A stretch of 64,000 nt of DNA from Pseudeuparius sepicola (taxonomy: Eukaryota; Arthropoda; Insecta; Coleoptera; Anthribidae): NCBI GenBank assembly GCA_963920635.1, contig OY987298.1, positions 110,117,309 through 110,181,308 on the forward strand, written 5' to 3'. Shown here piece after piece: positions 1 to 12,002 of this stretch. The notes under the pieces are model-generated. The model ran no database searches. It was not told where the DNA came from and saw only the letters and a program-made list of their open reading frames with translations. A program made the position numbers and the translations under genes. Within the stretch, counting starts at the first letter, position 1, and each line of letters starts with the position of its first letter.

Positions 1-402
1 CACAAACATGTTTTTGCTTTTGGGGTACTCCTAGTTTGGAGTATTGTGAGGGTGAGAATTATTATTATTATTATTATTAATAATCTCGGACATCATCCCA
101 TCGACTTTGTAAACACGTGACTCAATCCACCAATGAAAGCGCAAGACGTATAGCGACTTTTATATACGTCGGACGTATAAATAGCCACTTCCTTATTTCA
201 AATGACTCCAGTATCACAAAATGTTCTGCAGAATTATTATTACAGAAAACACTAGAGAAAAGAGCAAAGAAAGCGTCTTAGAGTAAACGGATAACCATAA
301 TAATAATTAAGTATCTGCATAATACAATAAGATGTATTTTATCTCGTATTTTATAGATTAAAAATTAACTCCAAATCTTGGTGCATAACCACAACCGCCA
401 AT
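1..402. repeat. Intergenic repeat fragments at the window start
   Basis: No gene is seen here. Positions 23-56 (TTTGGAGTATTGTGAGGG core) recur at about 25393-25430. An (ATT)n microsatellite lies at about 57-82. Positions 105-196 carry a dispersed repeat (GTGACTCAAT core, then a TATACGTCGGACGTATAAAT block) that recurs at 53811-53893 and, split by a fold-back insertion, at 51425-53450. Confidence 0.6.
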
Positions 403-3400
403 AGGGTGGGCCGAAATAGACCGTAAAAAACTTTTTTACGAATTTCAAAATACCCTACCATAAAAAAGTTGTATTCTAACCTTACAAAGTTAGCAGAAAA
501 AAAACAGGCCTGTACTCAGATTTTTTACCGGGCCCCAGGGCTCCAAAAGGTGGGCAAAAAATAATTGTTTAGAAAATCAACACCTTAGTGATTTTCTGAC
601 CCTTCTTATGCCGAATATTATTTCCTATAATTTTTTAGTTATTTGAAAAATATTTAGCCGGGCCCCACCGTCTACAAAAATTGAAAAGTAACTATATATT
701 GCCATTTTGTTGTGCAGCCCTTCGCTAAATTTGATATTTTTACAGTAACTATTACATTTCAAAATCAATATCAAATTTACCCAGAACTCACCACGAGGAA
801 GTATCTGCACCTGGAGTTCCACCCGCCCTCCCACCCTTACTAAATTAATGGTACTCAGTTATTATCTTTGTAGTACTGACCTTTGTTGTCAAATATTGGC
901 AAGTCTGAATGAGCTTCTAGTTTTGATCTTCTATATCCTTCTCTTGATATCTCACCACACACCTTTTGAGAGGCCTCAGTTACGAGTTTCACACACCGCT
1001 CCACTGCTTGTGTATGGCAAGGAAACTTTTCAAAATCGGGTATACTCTTATCAGTTATAATATTTTGTAAATCACTATCACTATAGTTCATTGTCATGGG
1101 AGGCTCAGTTATGACACAAGATTGCCAGTCTATAAGATCTATGTAATCCTCAGCACTAAAATTAATTTTAGGTACTTTAAATATCCTGATTTCATTCGTC
1201 ACCCGTTTTCTAGCATTTTGAATCCTTCTAACAGCCAACTCTCTTATGTTGGGGCGTGAATCTGTTAACATGGAAATCAGAATGTTTTCAGGATGTGCTA
1301 GATAGCCGTTAGTTGAAAAAACCTTATCAACTATTCGTACTACTGCATCTGGAAAGTCTCTTGAAGCTTTAATAGCTTTCCAAAAATGCACTGCTCCGTG
1401 CGTTAATAGGGGTTTTGCTTTAACTTGGAACCAAGTGGCATATACATTTAAAATGAATGTGGTTAAAATGCGTAGATTTTCAGATGGACTAATAGTACCT
1501 AGATATAAACGTAAGACTCTGTTGGCCGTTGTTAGCCATCGCGCATGAGACAATTTGCCCGGATTTTTTTTTTGCCAGTTGTTCACAACATTCACCGTCA
1601 CTAATTGCACAACATATCTCATATAGATATTTCTGGTCTGTATTTAAATCTTTAACTGTTACCTCCGGTAGTTCACAATCAATTCTGCTAAAAGCCACAA
1701 GTGGCAACTTTTCACAATTTTGCAAATGTGAGCCAATAGGTCCAGAATAGGCGTATGGTCCTTTTGTGTGGCCATCTAAACTTTGTACCAAGTGGCATAG
1801 AGGCAATTCATTAGTATGAAGCAGGCGAATACTCCATTGAAGAGGTTTATTTATTTTTCGACTTCGATTAGCCTAATAGCACCTCCTTTCCATCCGGTAT
1901 TCACGTTGGTACCGTCACACCCAATAACTTCCAAATCTTTGAGATTTATTCCTTTATTTACTAGATACTGAAGGATGTGGTTTTTAATGTCTTCTGAACA
2001 AACTGGAGGCTGCAAGGATAAATGACCGAAGTAAATGCTGTTAGGTTCTTTTATTAAGGATATGTGCTCTTCCTGCTTTTGAATACGCCGACCCTCTACT
2101 TGCTGAATGGTTACATCTTTGCGGCCGTCAAAGTAAATAGCCCTTATTATTTCTGTATTTTCAGCTGTAAAGTCTATTAAACGTTTTCGATTTTTATGCA
2201 CCTCTCGACGTATCTTGTTCTTATCAACAACTTTGGCTCGTTGTTCCTTTGAAATTATTTTTAAATCTTGTAGAACTGCATTGACAATTTTCGCGACGTT
2301 TCTATTGGATGCCCCCGTAAGATCTGCCGCTTTTGCTGTATTAGGCAAAGATATTCTCATCTGTGCTTTAGATGTTTCCAAAATTTTTGGTTTTTTGAAA
2401 ATATGGCATTGAAACTCATCATCACTGCTATTTTCAGATGAAACTTCACTTATTTCTGACTTAGCGGAGATATCTCGAAAGTACTGGTTCCACTAGTACT
2501 TGGCACCTCTTCTGGGACAGCAATAATTCTCTTACATTCTTTGGCCTTTCTTTCAATCTTTTTTTCAAGCTGTTTCGTAACAACTTTATCTACGCTTGAT
2601 ATTACCATTAATCTTTCATTCCTTTGATCGGTTATAAAGTTCCATTCAATTTTGGGAATTTTTCGAGCCTTATCACAGCAACACACCTCAAGGCTTAAAC
2701 ACTTACAAGCACAAACATCAAATAAGCGTTTTGAACTATTTCCAAACGCTGTAATTTTATCTTGAAGGGTCTGTGATTTCCTACTCTGTAACGGCTTTAT
2801 TAGATTTTGGTATTTCATGTTATAATCCAAAATAAGTTTAACGATTCTCTGATGGGACAAGACGGGAAGTGTTGCACGAGCTCAAACCTGTTCAACTTTA
2901 AGTGCAACCTTATCTGCAATACTTGCCGAAGTTGGTTCTTTACTACCGCATCCCTTCAATTCATGACGAATACTTTGAAAACATTTCATTATGTCCTCGT
3001 AAGTTGGTAACTGAAGAGTAGTTATCGATATGTCTTTTGCACAACCGAATACGGGACAACTGCTATCCTTTCTAGTCTTTATAGATAGTTTCATAGACAT
3101 TTTAGATTAATATTACACGCTAAATAAAACCACAATATTGCACTGGGATCGTTAATACAACTAAATCGCAACAACTATATTCTTATTAGAAAAACAAACG
3201 CACCACTGAATAGGTCTCCGGTTACGTCATAATTACAGTGTTGCGCTATTGCAGCTTTCGACGCGGTAATTTATTTAGATGTTTATTTGTTTGGGGCCCG
3301 GCTAAAACTTGTTTCTAAGCGCTAATTTTTTTTTTGTGTCGACTAGCATTAATGGAACAATTTTTTTTTAAGTAAGGTCGTACTTAATCCTTAATTTTTT

Positions 3401-3544
3401 TTACAATTTTTTAATCGTTGTGGGGCCCGGTTTAAATTTATGTTACGGGCCTGGTATTTTTTTTCTGCTCTTAAAATGGCAATTGACATATTTTTTTAAA
3501 TAGGGCAAATCATTATTCTTAGAATCGATTTTTCGGCCCACCCT
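403..3544 (-). mobile_element. DNA transposon with 10-bp target duplication, family unassigned
   Basis: The element is bounded by inverted ends AGGGTGGGCCGAAA and its complement. The 10-bp direct repeat AACCGCCAAT flanks it at 393-402 and 3545-3554. Inside each end the palindromic motif GGGGCCCGG occurs twice, at about 529 and 656 on the left and 3294 and 3420 on the right, as subterminal transposase-binding repeats often do. A long decayed transposase reads on the minus strand. A 10-bp duplication is in the range of Mutator-like elements, but the protein does not let me assign a superfamily. Frameshifts make it non-autonomous now. Confidence 0.8.
855..3100 (-). pseudogene. Decayed DDE-type transposase of the 403-3544 element
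   Basis: Four consecutive minus-strand reading segments form one protein. Segment 1 (3100-2882) has a Cys-containing N-terminus (SCPVFGC) and ends in an in-frame TGA; the same frame reads on through ATLPVLSHQRIV. Segment 2 (to 2450) has a Cys-rich stretch (CACKCLSLEVCCC). Segment 3 (2381-1851) carries FDGRKD and IGCDGTNVNTG, two candidate catalytic Asp motifs. A frameshift near 1851 leads to NKPLQWSIRLLHTNELPL. Another, at the A-run near 1561-1573, leads to LSHARWLTTANRVLRLYL and FPCHTQAVERCVKLVTEAS. I recall this motif set from many arthropod and cnidarian proteins but cannot name the family with certainty. At least one nonsense and three frameshift lesions make it a pseudogene. Confidence 0.75.
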
Positions 3545-3599
3545 AACCGCCAATAAACTATGTATTTTGGTTTGTATCCAAAAAAAGTAGTAGTAATAA

Positions 3600-4090
3600 T
3601 ATGCAGACTATGCAATCTTCAATAGCGGATAAAATTATTGGAACTGAACATAAACTAGAAGACATTTTTTGTGGTAATTATGGAACACACCGTATGCACC
3701 GCCCGATTTTCTTGTAATTTTGGCTACCCCCCTATTTTCGAGGTTCCTGAACACAAATCTGACCTCAGTTTGTGGTGCTCGGACGTAGTTTCCGAGAAAA
3801 TGAATTTTCAAATTTCCTTTTGACACCCCACTTTTCACGGTGATGTGTTTATAATCCAGATGAATCTTTACTGTATGCAGCTCAAACTGATCACCACCCT
3901 ATTTTGCACTTTTGCAACATCGAAACTTCGCGAAAACCCGCGGAAAAACCGAAATTTTGAAAGATTTTTGCCGTGTTTACGTCTGGCCCGGCCGCTGTTT
4001 TCGCCCGACATTCAGCGCGCCTTTTTTGTTGCTAAAACAATTTCCGGAAAACAAAACTTACCCTATATGAAAAGCAGATGAATTTGTTCA
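3600..4090. repeat. Dispersed repeat, related copy at 38948-39075
   Basis: The stretch 3908-4035 (core TTTTGCAACATCGAAAC, then GCCGTGTTTACGTC and CGGCCGCTGTTTTCGCCC) recurs in the same orientation at 38948-39075. No coding content is recognised in 3555-4090. Confidence 0.6.
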
Positions 4091-4690
4091 TATTTCGGCA
4101 AACACACTACACATTCGAGTTTCAAGCTGATTTTTATAGCAAAGGTTCCTTACGTACAGCATAAAGAGAGACCACAAGCGCAAATCCCTTGCTGCTCGCT
4201 GGAAGGGTTGCTTTAAGGGCGGACGCTAAAAATTTTAAAAATTTGGCAAGCACACTACGTATTCAAGTCTCAAGCTGATTTTTGTAGCAAAGATTCCTTA
4301 CATAGAGCATAAAGAGAGGCCGCACGTGAAAATCCTCGAATGCGTAGTGTTTGCCAAATTTTTGAAATTTTTAGCGCCTGCTCTTTAAGCTACCCTTCAG
4401 ACGGGCTGTATGCAAATTCCGCGTGCATCCGCTCCACATGAAGAACTTCTATAAATTTCAGCTTGAGACTTGAGTGCATAGTGTGTTTGCCGAAGTTTTG
4501 AAATTTTAGCAACAAAAAATGTCGACAAACATAAAGTGGCTGCTAAAAATTGACTGCCAACTTCACAGAAAACATTGGCTGCTGAAGTTTGACTGCTAAC
4601 TTCGCACAAAATAAACTGGCTGCCGGAAGTTTTTGGCTGCCATAAACTGGCTGCTAACTTTACACCGGTCCCTTTGTGGGCGTATATCAT
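4090..4690. repeat. Tandem plus inverted repeat cluster
   Basis: Two direct copies with a period of about 149 bases begin near 4095 and 4244 (core TTCAAGCTGATTTTT, later CATAAAGAGAG). An inverted partial copy sits at 4441-4507. It is followed by a degenerate array of GGCTGCTAA/GACTGCCAAC units to 4670. The minus-strand reading frame through this array is a by-product of the repeat. Confidence 0.6.
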
Positions 4691-5280
4691 GGACCAACTT
4701 TAATACATCTAGAGAGCCCTGTGGTCAGAAGTTTGTTAGGCCCATGGAATCTATCCCAAATTATTTTTCATCCACAAAATTCTTGTGACTTTTGAAAAAT
4801 TATTTTTCTTGAAATCGGCAGTGAAGTGCCTCAAAATCGTCATTAAAAGCTCGGAAATCGGCACTGAAGAGGCCCATTATTGTACGATTTTTTCAATAAG
4901 TAGGCCTTGGCGAGATGTAAACATCAAACGTCAGACGTAGAGCCGTTGCCCGTCAAAAGTGACCAAATATTCAAAACCTGTCCAATAAATACCATTTAAC
5001 TTTTCGTACACATTGCGAAATTGTTACCTATAGCAGCGCAATCTTTCAGTATAAATATTTTAGTAGGTTCGAATATTAATCTATTTTACATGGAGGCTGA
5101 ACAACAGGCACCAGTTTGGATTTTCTGTCAGAAAGTGCCGTGTATCGTCATACTTGACCTAGGTAGAGTGATCGTCAAAGTCAAGCAACGCCGCGCGTAT
5201 TCGGTTCATAGATGGGTGATTCCTTATGATTATTTTTCCCCTGATAAAACATTTTTTTTCTGATTTCAAAAAAATATATA
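4691..5280. other. Intergenic, nothing recognised
   Basis: AT-rich sequence with short frames only; I see no domain, RNA gene or clear terminal repeat. Confidence 0.4.
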
Positions 5281-5405
5281 ATATGTACCTCGGCACTGAA
5301 GTTCTTTTTATGACTTATGTGGTTTATTTGCCTCGGTCAGAGGCCTCGGCAACTAAATTCTACATGAGTCATAAAAAGTTGAACTTCAGTGCCTTGGTAC
5401 ATAAA
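5281..5405. repeat. Hairpin MITE, about 125 bp
   Basis: The two halves are near-complementary: GCACTGAAGTTC then TTTTTATGACT on the left, AGTCATAAAAAGTTGAACTT on the right. The centre is CCTCGGTCAGAGGCCTCGG. A related half copy lies at 55598-55680. Confidence 0.7.
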
Positions 5406-5717
5406 TAACTATTTTCTGTTAAAAAGTGACATTATTGTCCCAACACTCCCAATCCAGCAACTCTAGCTGGAGGAAGATAAAGAAGTGAACTTGTCATATT
5501 GATGGGTTTGGTCCATTTAAGTGGATTGCTTTGGATCTTAGACAAGGAAAGAGAGAGGACACTACGCTTGCTTACACTGCCGTGTACAGATTTTGTTACG
5601 TCATTTTGAATGGTGCGCTATTTTATATGTGCCAGACAAAGCGAGTACGTTGTGAGTTAATTTCGTGAATTTGCGAATTAAAAGTAACAGTGATTAAGGG
5701 GAAAATATAATCATACT

Positions 5718-5788
5718 ATGGTTAATTGTTCAGGGTTTGGTTGCAAAAGCAGAAGGGAAAAGCAAGAGCCCGGGATTTTGTTTCACAA
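5718..5788 (+). CDS. 5' exon of a THAP-domain protein
   Basis: An ATG opens MVNCSGFGCKSRREK and continues to GILFHK, where GTAAAT gives a splice donor. The C-x4-C pair and the FHK end match the first half of a THAP zinc finger (C2CH DNA-binding fold), and splitting THAP after the 'FHKFP' region is common. I found no second THAP half (W, C-x2-H, AVPTIF-like) within the next kilobases, so this is either the start of a gene whose next exon lies beyond inserted repeats or an orphaned 5' end of a THAP-bearing transposon. Three further THAP pieces occur in the window at 35441, 56633 and 57345. Confidence 0.55.
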
Positions 5789-7894
5789 GTAAATATTTAA
5801 CAAGCTCCCTCTGAAAGAAGCCCTAAAACTTTATTTTTTCTCATTATAACTTCTTCAAATTCCTTCTACCTTTCAATATGATAAACTGCATTGTTTTGTT
5901 TGTAAATAATAGGCTTGACACTAGCTTTACTGGCCTGTCGGGCGATGTGGCAGTCTGTAACACGGCCGCAAGCGCTGTTAGGCGCATCTCTCTTTTCTTG
6001 TCTAAGCTTTGGATTGACTCGGTCCTAACAAACAGAAACTTCAGGCAGGGCAAATGAATTTTCTGACAGGGCACAGGGCAGTACACATACATGAGGGGTA
6101 TGTTGGTTTATACCTACAGCATTTACCTACACAAATTTAAAATTTTAACTAGGTATCTAGGAAACAAAACCACTATTCGGTGAGTGAGCTAAGGACCGGT
6201 GATTTCTTAAATGAATAATAAAAATCAGCTAAAGTAGCTGTATAAAATTAAACAAGAATGGTTTATAAAGAAATTGATAATTTTTTTTAATACTTCTGTA
6301 TTAATCAATCTATGCCTAGATTACAAATACTTATAAAATATAAGCACCTATTTCCACTATCATATCATCTGTAGCTCTATCACAGTGCTATCAGCTTTTA
6401 GATTTCGTGCAATTTTAGGAAAATAACTCGTCAACCTTTATCTCTGTAAAATGTGAAACTTGGTTCGAAATGTTTAGAAAATATTGTCGCTAAAATTAGT
6501 TTATTTAAGAAATACTAGGTATTACAAAATAATTATTTTGTAATCGTTTGTAATAGATAATAATGATACTATTAGCCTATTAGGTACTTATCAGTGTTTA
6601 AATTCATTATATATTTTCGGTCATAAAAAGCCTCAATCTGTAGGTCCTATCTTTCTTATTCTGGTTGTTTGAGAAAACTACTGGTAACAATGTTACTACC
6701 CTTGTCCGTCTTCAAACTTCATTTACAGTTTTGTAGCTAATACGAGTCGTAATTTAATTTTCTTAACATCAAAATTTAAAATATTCAATATAACCTGACA
6801 TAAAATTCATAACTGACGCTGTCAGTGCAACTATTTTACGTCTACTCTTTATAAGTTGGCCGCACTTTTGTCGAAGTGAAGAGTTAATGTTTTGTAAGCG
6901 GTATTAAAAAACTAGGTGCTCACTAACATGTGCAGCATGCCAAAACAGTATAAGCAACATTTAGGATTAATCTTTTTAGGAAAATGTATTTTATTAATAC
7001 CAATATTTGTGTGTATACTAAAAATCTCTCTTTAATTCGATACTAGGTTTATGTTGCATATCCCTAGAATTTCTGAAGGCCCCTAGAATGATAGGTGACG
7101 ACAGAGCCTTACTCAGAAATTTTTTTTTTGTTAGGATATTGGCATGATTTTGTTTTAATATCAGTATCCTTCACATTTTCTATGATGTACATATTATTAA
7201 GTATAGTTCAACGCACGACAGAAAACGTTTCTAAAGAATGCGGGCAGCGTTACGAGATTTCCTATATGGGTAGTCGTAGCTTGGCAGAGAGCTCAGTAGC
7301 ATTTCGTATGTTCCGGAGTTCACTTGCGCAAAATGAGTAAACAGGGATTAACGTTGCATTCTCAAACACGAGAAATAATTGGCAATGTTATAAGGGTTTG
7401 CCTTCCTCTATAGTCTAAGGAATCACCGTTAAGAATAATATTAACTATAAATTAAATAACAGTTATATGAAGATTAAGTTGGTGAGTTACACAAAATTGA
7501 GCTACGCCCCTGAACTGTGACTAATTCTATAATATTTACGAGTTCTTCCCCCTTGTATCGCATGCATTCTGCCGTAAGGAGGACTATATGTGGTCATCAT
7601 AACAAAGAATTCTTTTTCATTTTGATCATAGACAAAGCAACAGACAGACTCAGAACCATGGATGAAATTTCCGCACGCTACACAAAATATTTTGCATAAA
7701 ATTTGATATACTTATAAGAACTAATAACTAAATTAAAATACCTATACCCCAACTTAGTATCGAGTCCTAAGAATTGTAAGACATTACAATTTATCTGTTT
7801 TAATTTGTTTTTGCTACAACATGAAAGTTTGAGAGTTGGTGTAGTGGGATGTTTTGTGGATGGTTTCAACAATGGTTCTGACTATCTATGGCTC
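5789..7894. repeat. Repeat-bearing intergenic sequence
   Basis: Positions 6350-6690 (core GTCGCTAAAATTA, then AATTTTCGGYCATAA) are a diverged direct copy of 46310-46650. Positions 6785-6880 (TAAGTTGGCCGCACTTTTGT) match 50270-50360. The rest is AT-rich with no recognised gene. Confidence 0.5.
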
Positions 7895-8060
7895 TAATAA
7901 TAGATCTTTAACAACAGCTGTTTTTATATATCAATTTATCAATGAAGTAAAATAACGGGTATTTCAGCCAAAATCATGTACTATTTATTCTTTATAATGA
8001 ACCAAGCTTTCGGCCATATTTTTGGCCTTCGTCAGGGCTAAAATAGTGTTGGGTAAAATA
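7895..8060. repeat. Retroelement-like end with hammerhead-like core
   Basis: On the minus strand 8008-8035 reads GCCCTGACGA, A, then a perfect GGCCA/TGGCC stem, then GAAAGCTTGG. The CTGANGA and GAAA blocks around a stem match a hammerhead core, with one extra A before stem II. An inverted copy is at 15186-15300. Hammerhead motifs in pseudo-LTRs are known for Penelope-like elements; assigning this family to them is inference. Confidence 0.5.
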
Positions 8061-8085
8061 TATTATTGAGTAAGAATGATTTATA

Positions 8086-8803
8086 CAGGGTGTTCGAAAA
8101 ATAGACGGAGATATTTTAGAGGGTGATTCCCTGTTAAGAAATATGAAAAAAAGTTTCTATAAACATGGGTCCGGAAATGCAGAGTTTTCAAGATACAGGA
8201 TGTTAAATAAAAAAAAAACATGAAATTATTAATGTCTTAAAAATTATTTACTCGATTCTGTTGAAATTTGGCAATGTTATTTGACTATTAAGAGGCTAAT
8301 TTCGCCCTAACTAGATTAAATTTATTAAGTCCAGTGGCGTCCCGGGGGGCACCTTAGCGAATATTATTATCAAAAAAATGTACGCCACTACCTTTTTTGT
8401 AACTTTAATATTTTTTGTTTGATTAAGCATCTAAAAATACAACTTCTTTCCCTCTTGTATTGTTTTCCTATCTCACTTCGTTTTCGAGAAAAAAAAAATA
8501 AAAACCGTTTTATTGCATGTCACTGGACAAAATTGGTTGTAGTGTACTTTATGTTATGATATTGGAAAAGTTGCAATAACACTCTTTCCTAGAAATGCTT
8601 TTGATTATTTGTTTTCCAAGGCACTTGTGATTTTTTTTGCAAAAATTGATAAACCAATTTTGTCCAGTGACATGCAATATATTTAACATCCTGTATCTTG
8701 AAAACTCTGCATTTCCGGACCCATGTTTATAGAAACTTTTTTTCATATTTCTTAACAGGGAATCACCCTCTAAAATATCTCCGTCTATTTTTCGAACACC
8801 CTG
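8086..8803. mobile_element. Fold-back (mariner-type) element, 718 bp
   Basis: The element begins CAGGGTGTTCGAAAAATAG and ends with its complement, flanked by TA on each side. The outer ~130 bp of each arm are complementary, including a shared GGGTCCGGAAATGCAGAG block. A second nested inverted repeat (CACTGGACAAAATTGGTT and complement) sits at about 8520 and 8652. TA duplication and CAGGGTGT ends fit a non-autonomous Tc1/mariner relative. Confidence 0.8.
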
Positions 8804-11800
8804 TATACTTACTATTGAAAAGAATATTGAAAAGTTATGATCCTAATGGATATAAACTTCCAAAAATGGAATAAATTGTTTTGTAAATATTTTTGTTGTT
8901 GTATGGTTGTTATAGAAATTTGAAATGTGCGACTGAATTTAAGATGCCAACGCCCCAACGGGAATACGCGAACTAATATATGGGCCATCGTCACCATGTC
9001 AACGGTGCTAGCCTTAGGTCTACACTGTGTTGTTCTTTGTTCTTGTTCATTGTTGGCATGGCCCATAGACTAGTTTTGCATTGAGCCTATAGGGGGCGTA
9101 TTTTAATTGTTTTTTTTTCACAAATTTTAATAATAAATAAAAAACAAAAAATTGTCCTTTTTACAAGTCACCATTGGCAATGGTGATTATTCCAAAAGCA
9201 TCCCTGGCATGTCTGGATCAATCAGTTCTAATACAGAATAGCCACTGTGGCGCTTGCTTGGCGATTATGCCATTTGAAAAATATAAAATATTTCAAGTAT
9301 TGTCGCTTTTATCAAAACAAAAGAAAACTCTTAATATATTTTCTAAAGTTTTTATTGCTGAAATAATGTACAATCAAAACCAAACATAAGTATTATACAT
9401 GGTCAAAAAAAAAACAAGTTTTATCTGCCGAAAAAACTTTAAAAAATATGTAAGTTATTATCGGTTTTATCTAGCCCTATCTGAAAGTGTAGTGCTTGCT
9501 TTTAATGATAAAAATTCTGCATAGTATTCTGGTTTTATAATAAACTGTTGACATATAGCTTATAAATCATCTGTTCACCTGAATACATCGATCGTGGGTT
9601 TCTTTTAATTTAAAATATACACATTCTTCCTTAGAGTCCAGAAAGGAAGTTTGAATTCTTGCATTTATATCTATTTTTAATATGCTAGGTATAATTCTAA
9701 AATCTAAAAATCTGAATAATTTAGTTTCTTCAAAATGTAAGGCTTGATTAGTATACTGGCATTGACATTGCCATTGCCAATAATACATTTTTGTAGAGCC
9801 ATTCATAAAATTATTTTGTTTTTAGCACTCATCTGCAAAGAGGAAGAAAGAATGGCATAAGCGCCAAAAATTGATAGCCATTTTAAGTAAAGGAGAAGAG
9901 TAATTTGAAATGCCTTGAAAGGTTTAAATAATGTTTAGAAGAAATAATACAATACTACCAAAAGAAAAATAGAAAGATACTTTTCGATTAAGATATTTTT
10001 TGCTGTTTGGACCAAATGCGTTTTCAATTACTTCCTTTCCCACAGGCACTCTACAAGTTTTTTTGGAAGGACACTCCGTTGTTTCATTATAATTAAATAA
10101 GAATGTAAAATACACAAATGGTGGTAAACTACTCAACTGCCATATGTATATAAAAATTGTGAAAAATAATTACCTTATAATATTATAAACGGGAACAAAC
10201 ACGGCACAATGTTTTTTTTTATAGCAGCTTGATTATGCCACTAGTCAACCGCTATCGGTTGAGATACGTGACTAAATTGTCACTTGCACAAACTTTCGAG
10301 CAATATTGAGGTGAGTGTAGATTTTTAACGGTTATGTCGTTCACACGAAGGGGCTAAAAAACTATCCAATGATATCTCGAGTTCAGAAATGATCATTTTG
10401 GCATTTGTGCCGTTTTGGCTAGGCAACGTTGCAACGGTTATTTTTGTCTGGAGAAATTTGATAGAGAAATTGCTATTGGACGATAAATAAAACTGTGATA
10501 GAATGAATTTTACGACACTTTATTGGATACTACTTGTCTAGGTACCTACTTACATTGTTGCGTAGTCAATGTCTCCACAAAGTAAAGAACCACACTCTCA
10601 ATTGGAAATTGTTTACGCACTTTGCACTTAACTTATCGCTGACTAGAGTATTGACTATCCTTCTTTCTGAAACGGAGTGATCTTGTGGTAGTCAACTCTT
10701 CAACGGTGCTCCACCTTCCTCAAATAAGAACAATAATATCAATCAACCTTTCGGGATAAATTGGCCTCAAACTTGCCTTATGTTCCAACTAGATCGCCTC
10801 CAACACCAATGGCACACTATTCTTATTCCTTTCGTTCTCGTTATGTTGTTATGTTATCTCGTCATAGTTAAGAATTCAAATTTGCAATAGAATCGTTATA
10901 GGTATTGTACTCCCCTTTGACATCGGCTTAGTTTTAGGTACTCTTGAATATTTTCCAACCTTTTTTTTCCGATCTTTCTGGCTTTCTGTATATTATTTTC
11001 CTGTCTTTAGGTATGTTACCGGGTATATCCTGACGTGTAACCTACCGAGTCTTAGTACCACTACTAGGTGAGTTAGGGGTGATGGGTTGCTTAGTCTCCT
11101 AGCGTTCTTAACGAGTCACAACAAGAGGAGCCTGATTATTGTCCATGACTGGGAGTATCCTGCAACCAGTGCGGTTGTATCTTCTAAGCCCTGTCTTTGT
11201 CATGTTTCCAGAGAGTGATCTATAGTTTCCTTTTCGTTTCTCTCTCTTTCCACAACACTCGTCGCACCTGATGGGTGCTCATTGTAGATACTTTTGTAAA
11301 TATGTTTGGGTTTTTCTGACTTTTCAGGATCTATTCATTTCCCATATTTTGATTTGAATATTTGGAGGTAATGTTGGCTTTGACACTAGTTTACGGCCGC
11401 GAACTCGATGCCTTGAAAGGTTCTGAATCTACTCTGCTTCCTTAGTTTTGCTAGCTGTCCCTAGGTGGCGTGCTGGAACCGTGGATCGATTTTGGAGTAG
11501 TTCGGTTTGCCGCTGGGAGTATGTTTCTATAATTTACGATCGAGCACAACACAGGTGGGAATGTGGATCGGTTCGGTACTGCCGCCTTTCGAGGCATATC
11601 GGACGATTAGTTGCTTGGGCGAATGCCTCATTTTTGTAAGTTTTTTTTGTGGATAGGTGCTGCAATTTGTTTCCCTGTATTTCAAGTTTAAAACTGTGTT
11701 TGTTTCGCATTCAGTCTTCGGCAACCAAATTGATCCGATGACGTGTTGGGTAATAGTGGCAGTGATTTTGAGTCTGCCATTGTATATTTTTTTTACGAAT

Positions 11801-12002
11801 CCTTAATTGTAGAAAGGGATTAAAATCACTGACCAACTAAGAGAGTGTCCGGAATTGGGGATTTTGGAGTTTTGCTGGTTTCCAGGACCTCTACCATTTG
11901 ATAAGGGATTATTTTTAGCCACCCTCGCTACGGGAAGTCTCGCCAAACTTGTTTTTAAGATCAGACTGGATCACTTAGATGTAAGTAAATAATTATTTGT
12001 CA
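8804..12002. other. Intergenic, no gene recognised
   Basis: A near-palindrome lies at 9169-9186 (TCACCATTGGCAATGGTGA). Positions 11000-11640 are less AT-rich than the surroundings and may be old retroelement sequence, but no conserved motif was readable in any frame. Confidence 0.35.

Noticed and set aside
4397..4690. 97-codon minus-strand frame
   Set aside because: Produced by a degenerate GGCTGCTAA tandem repeat.
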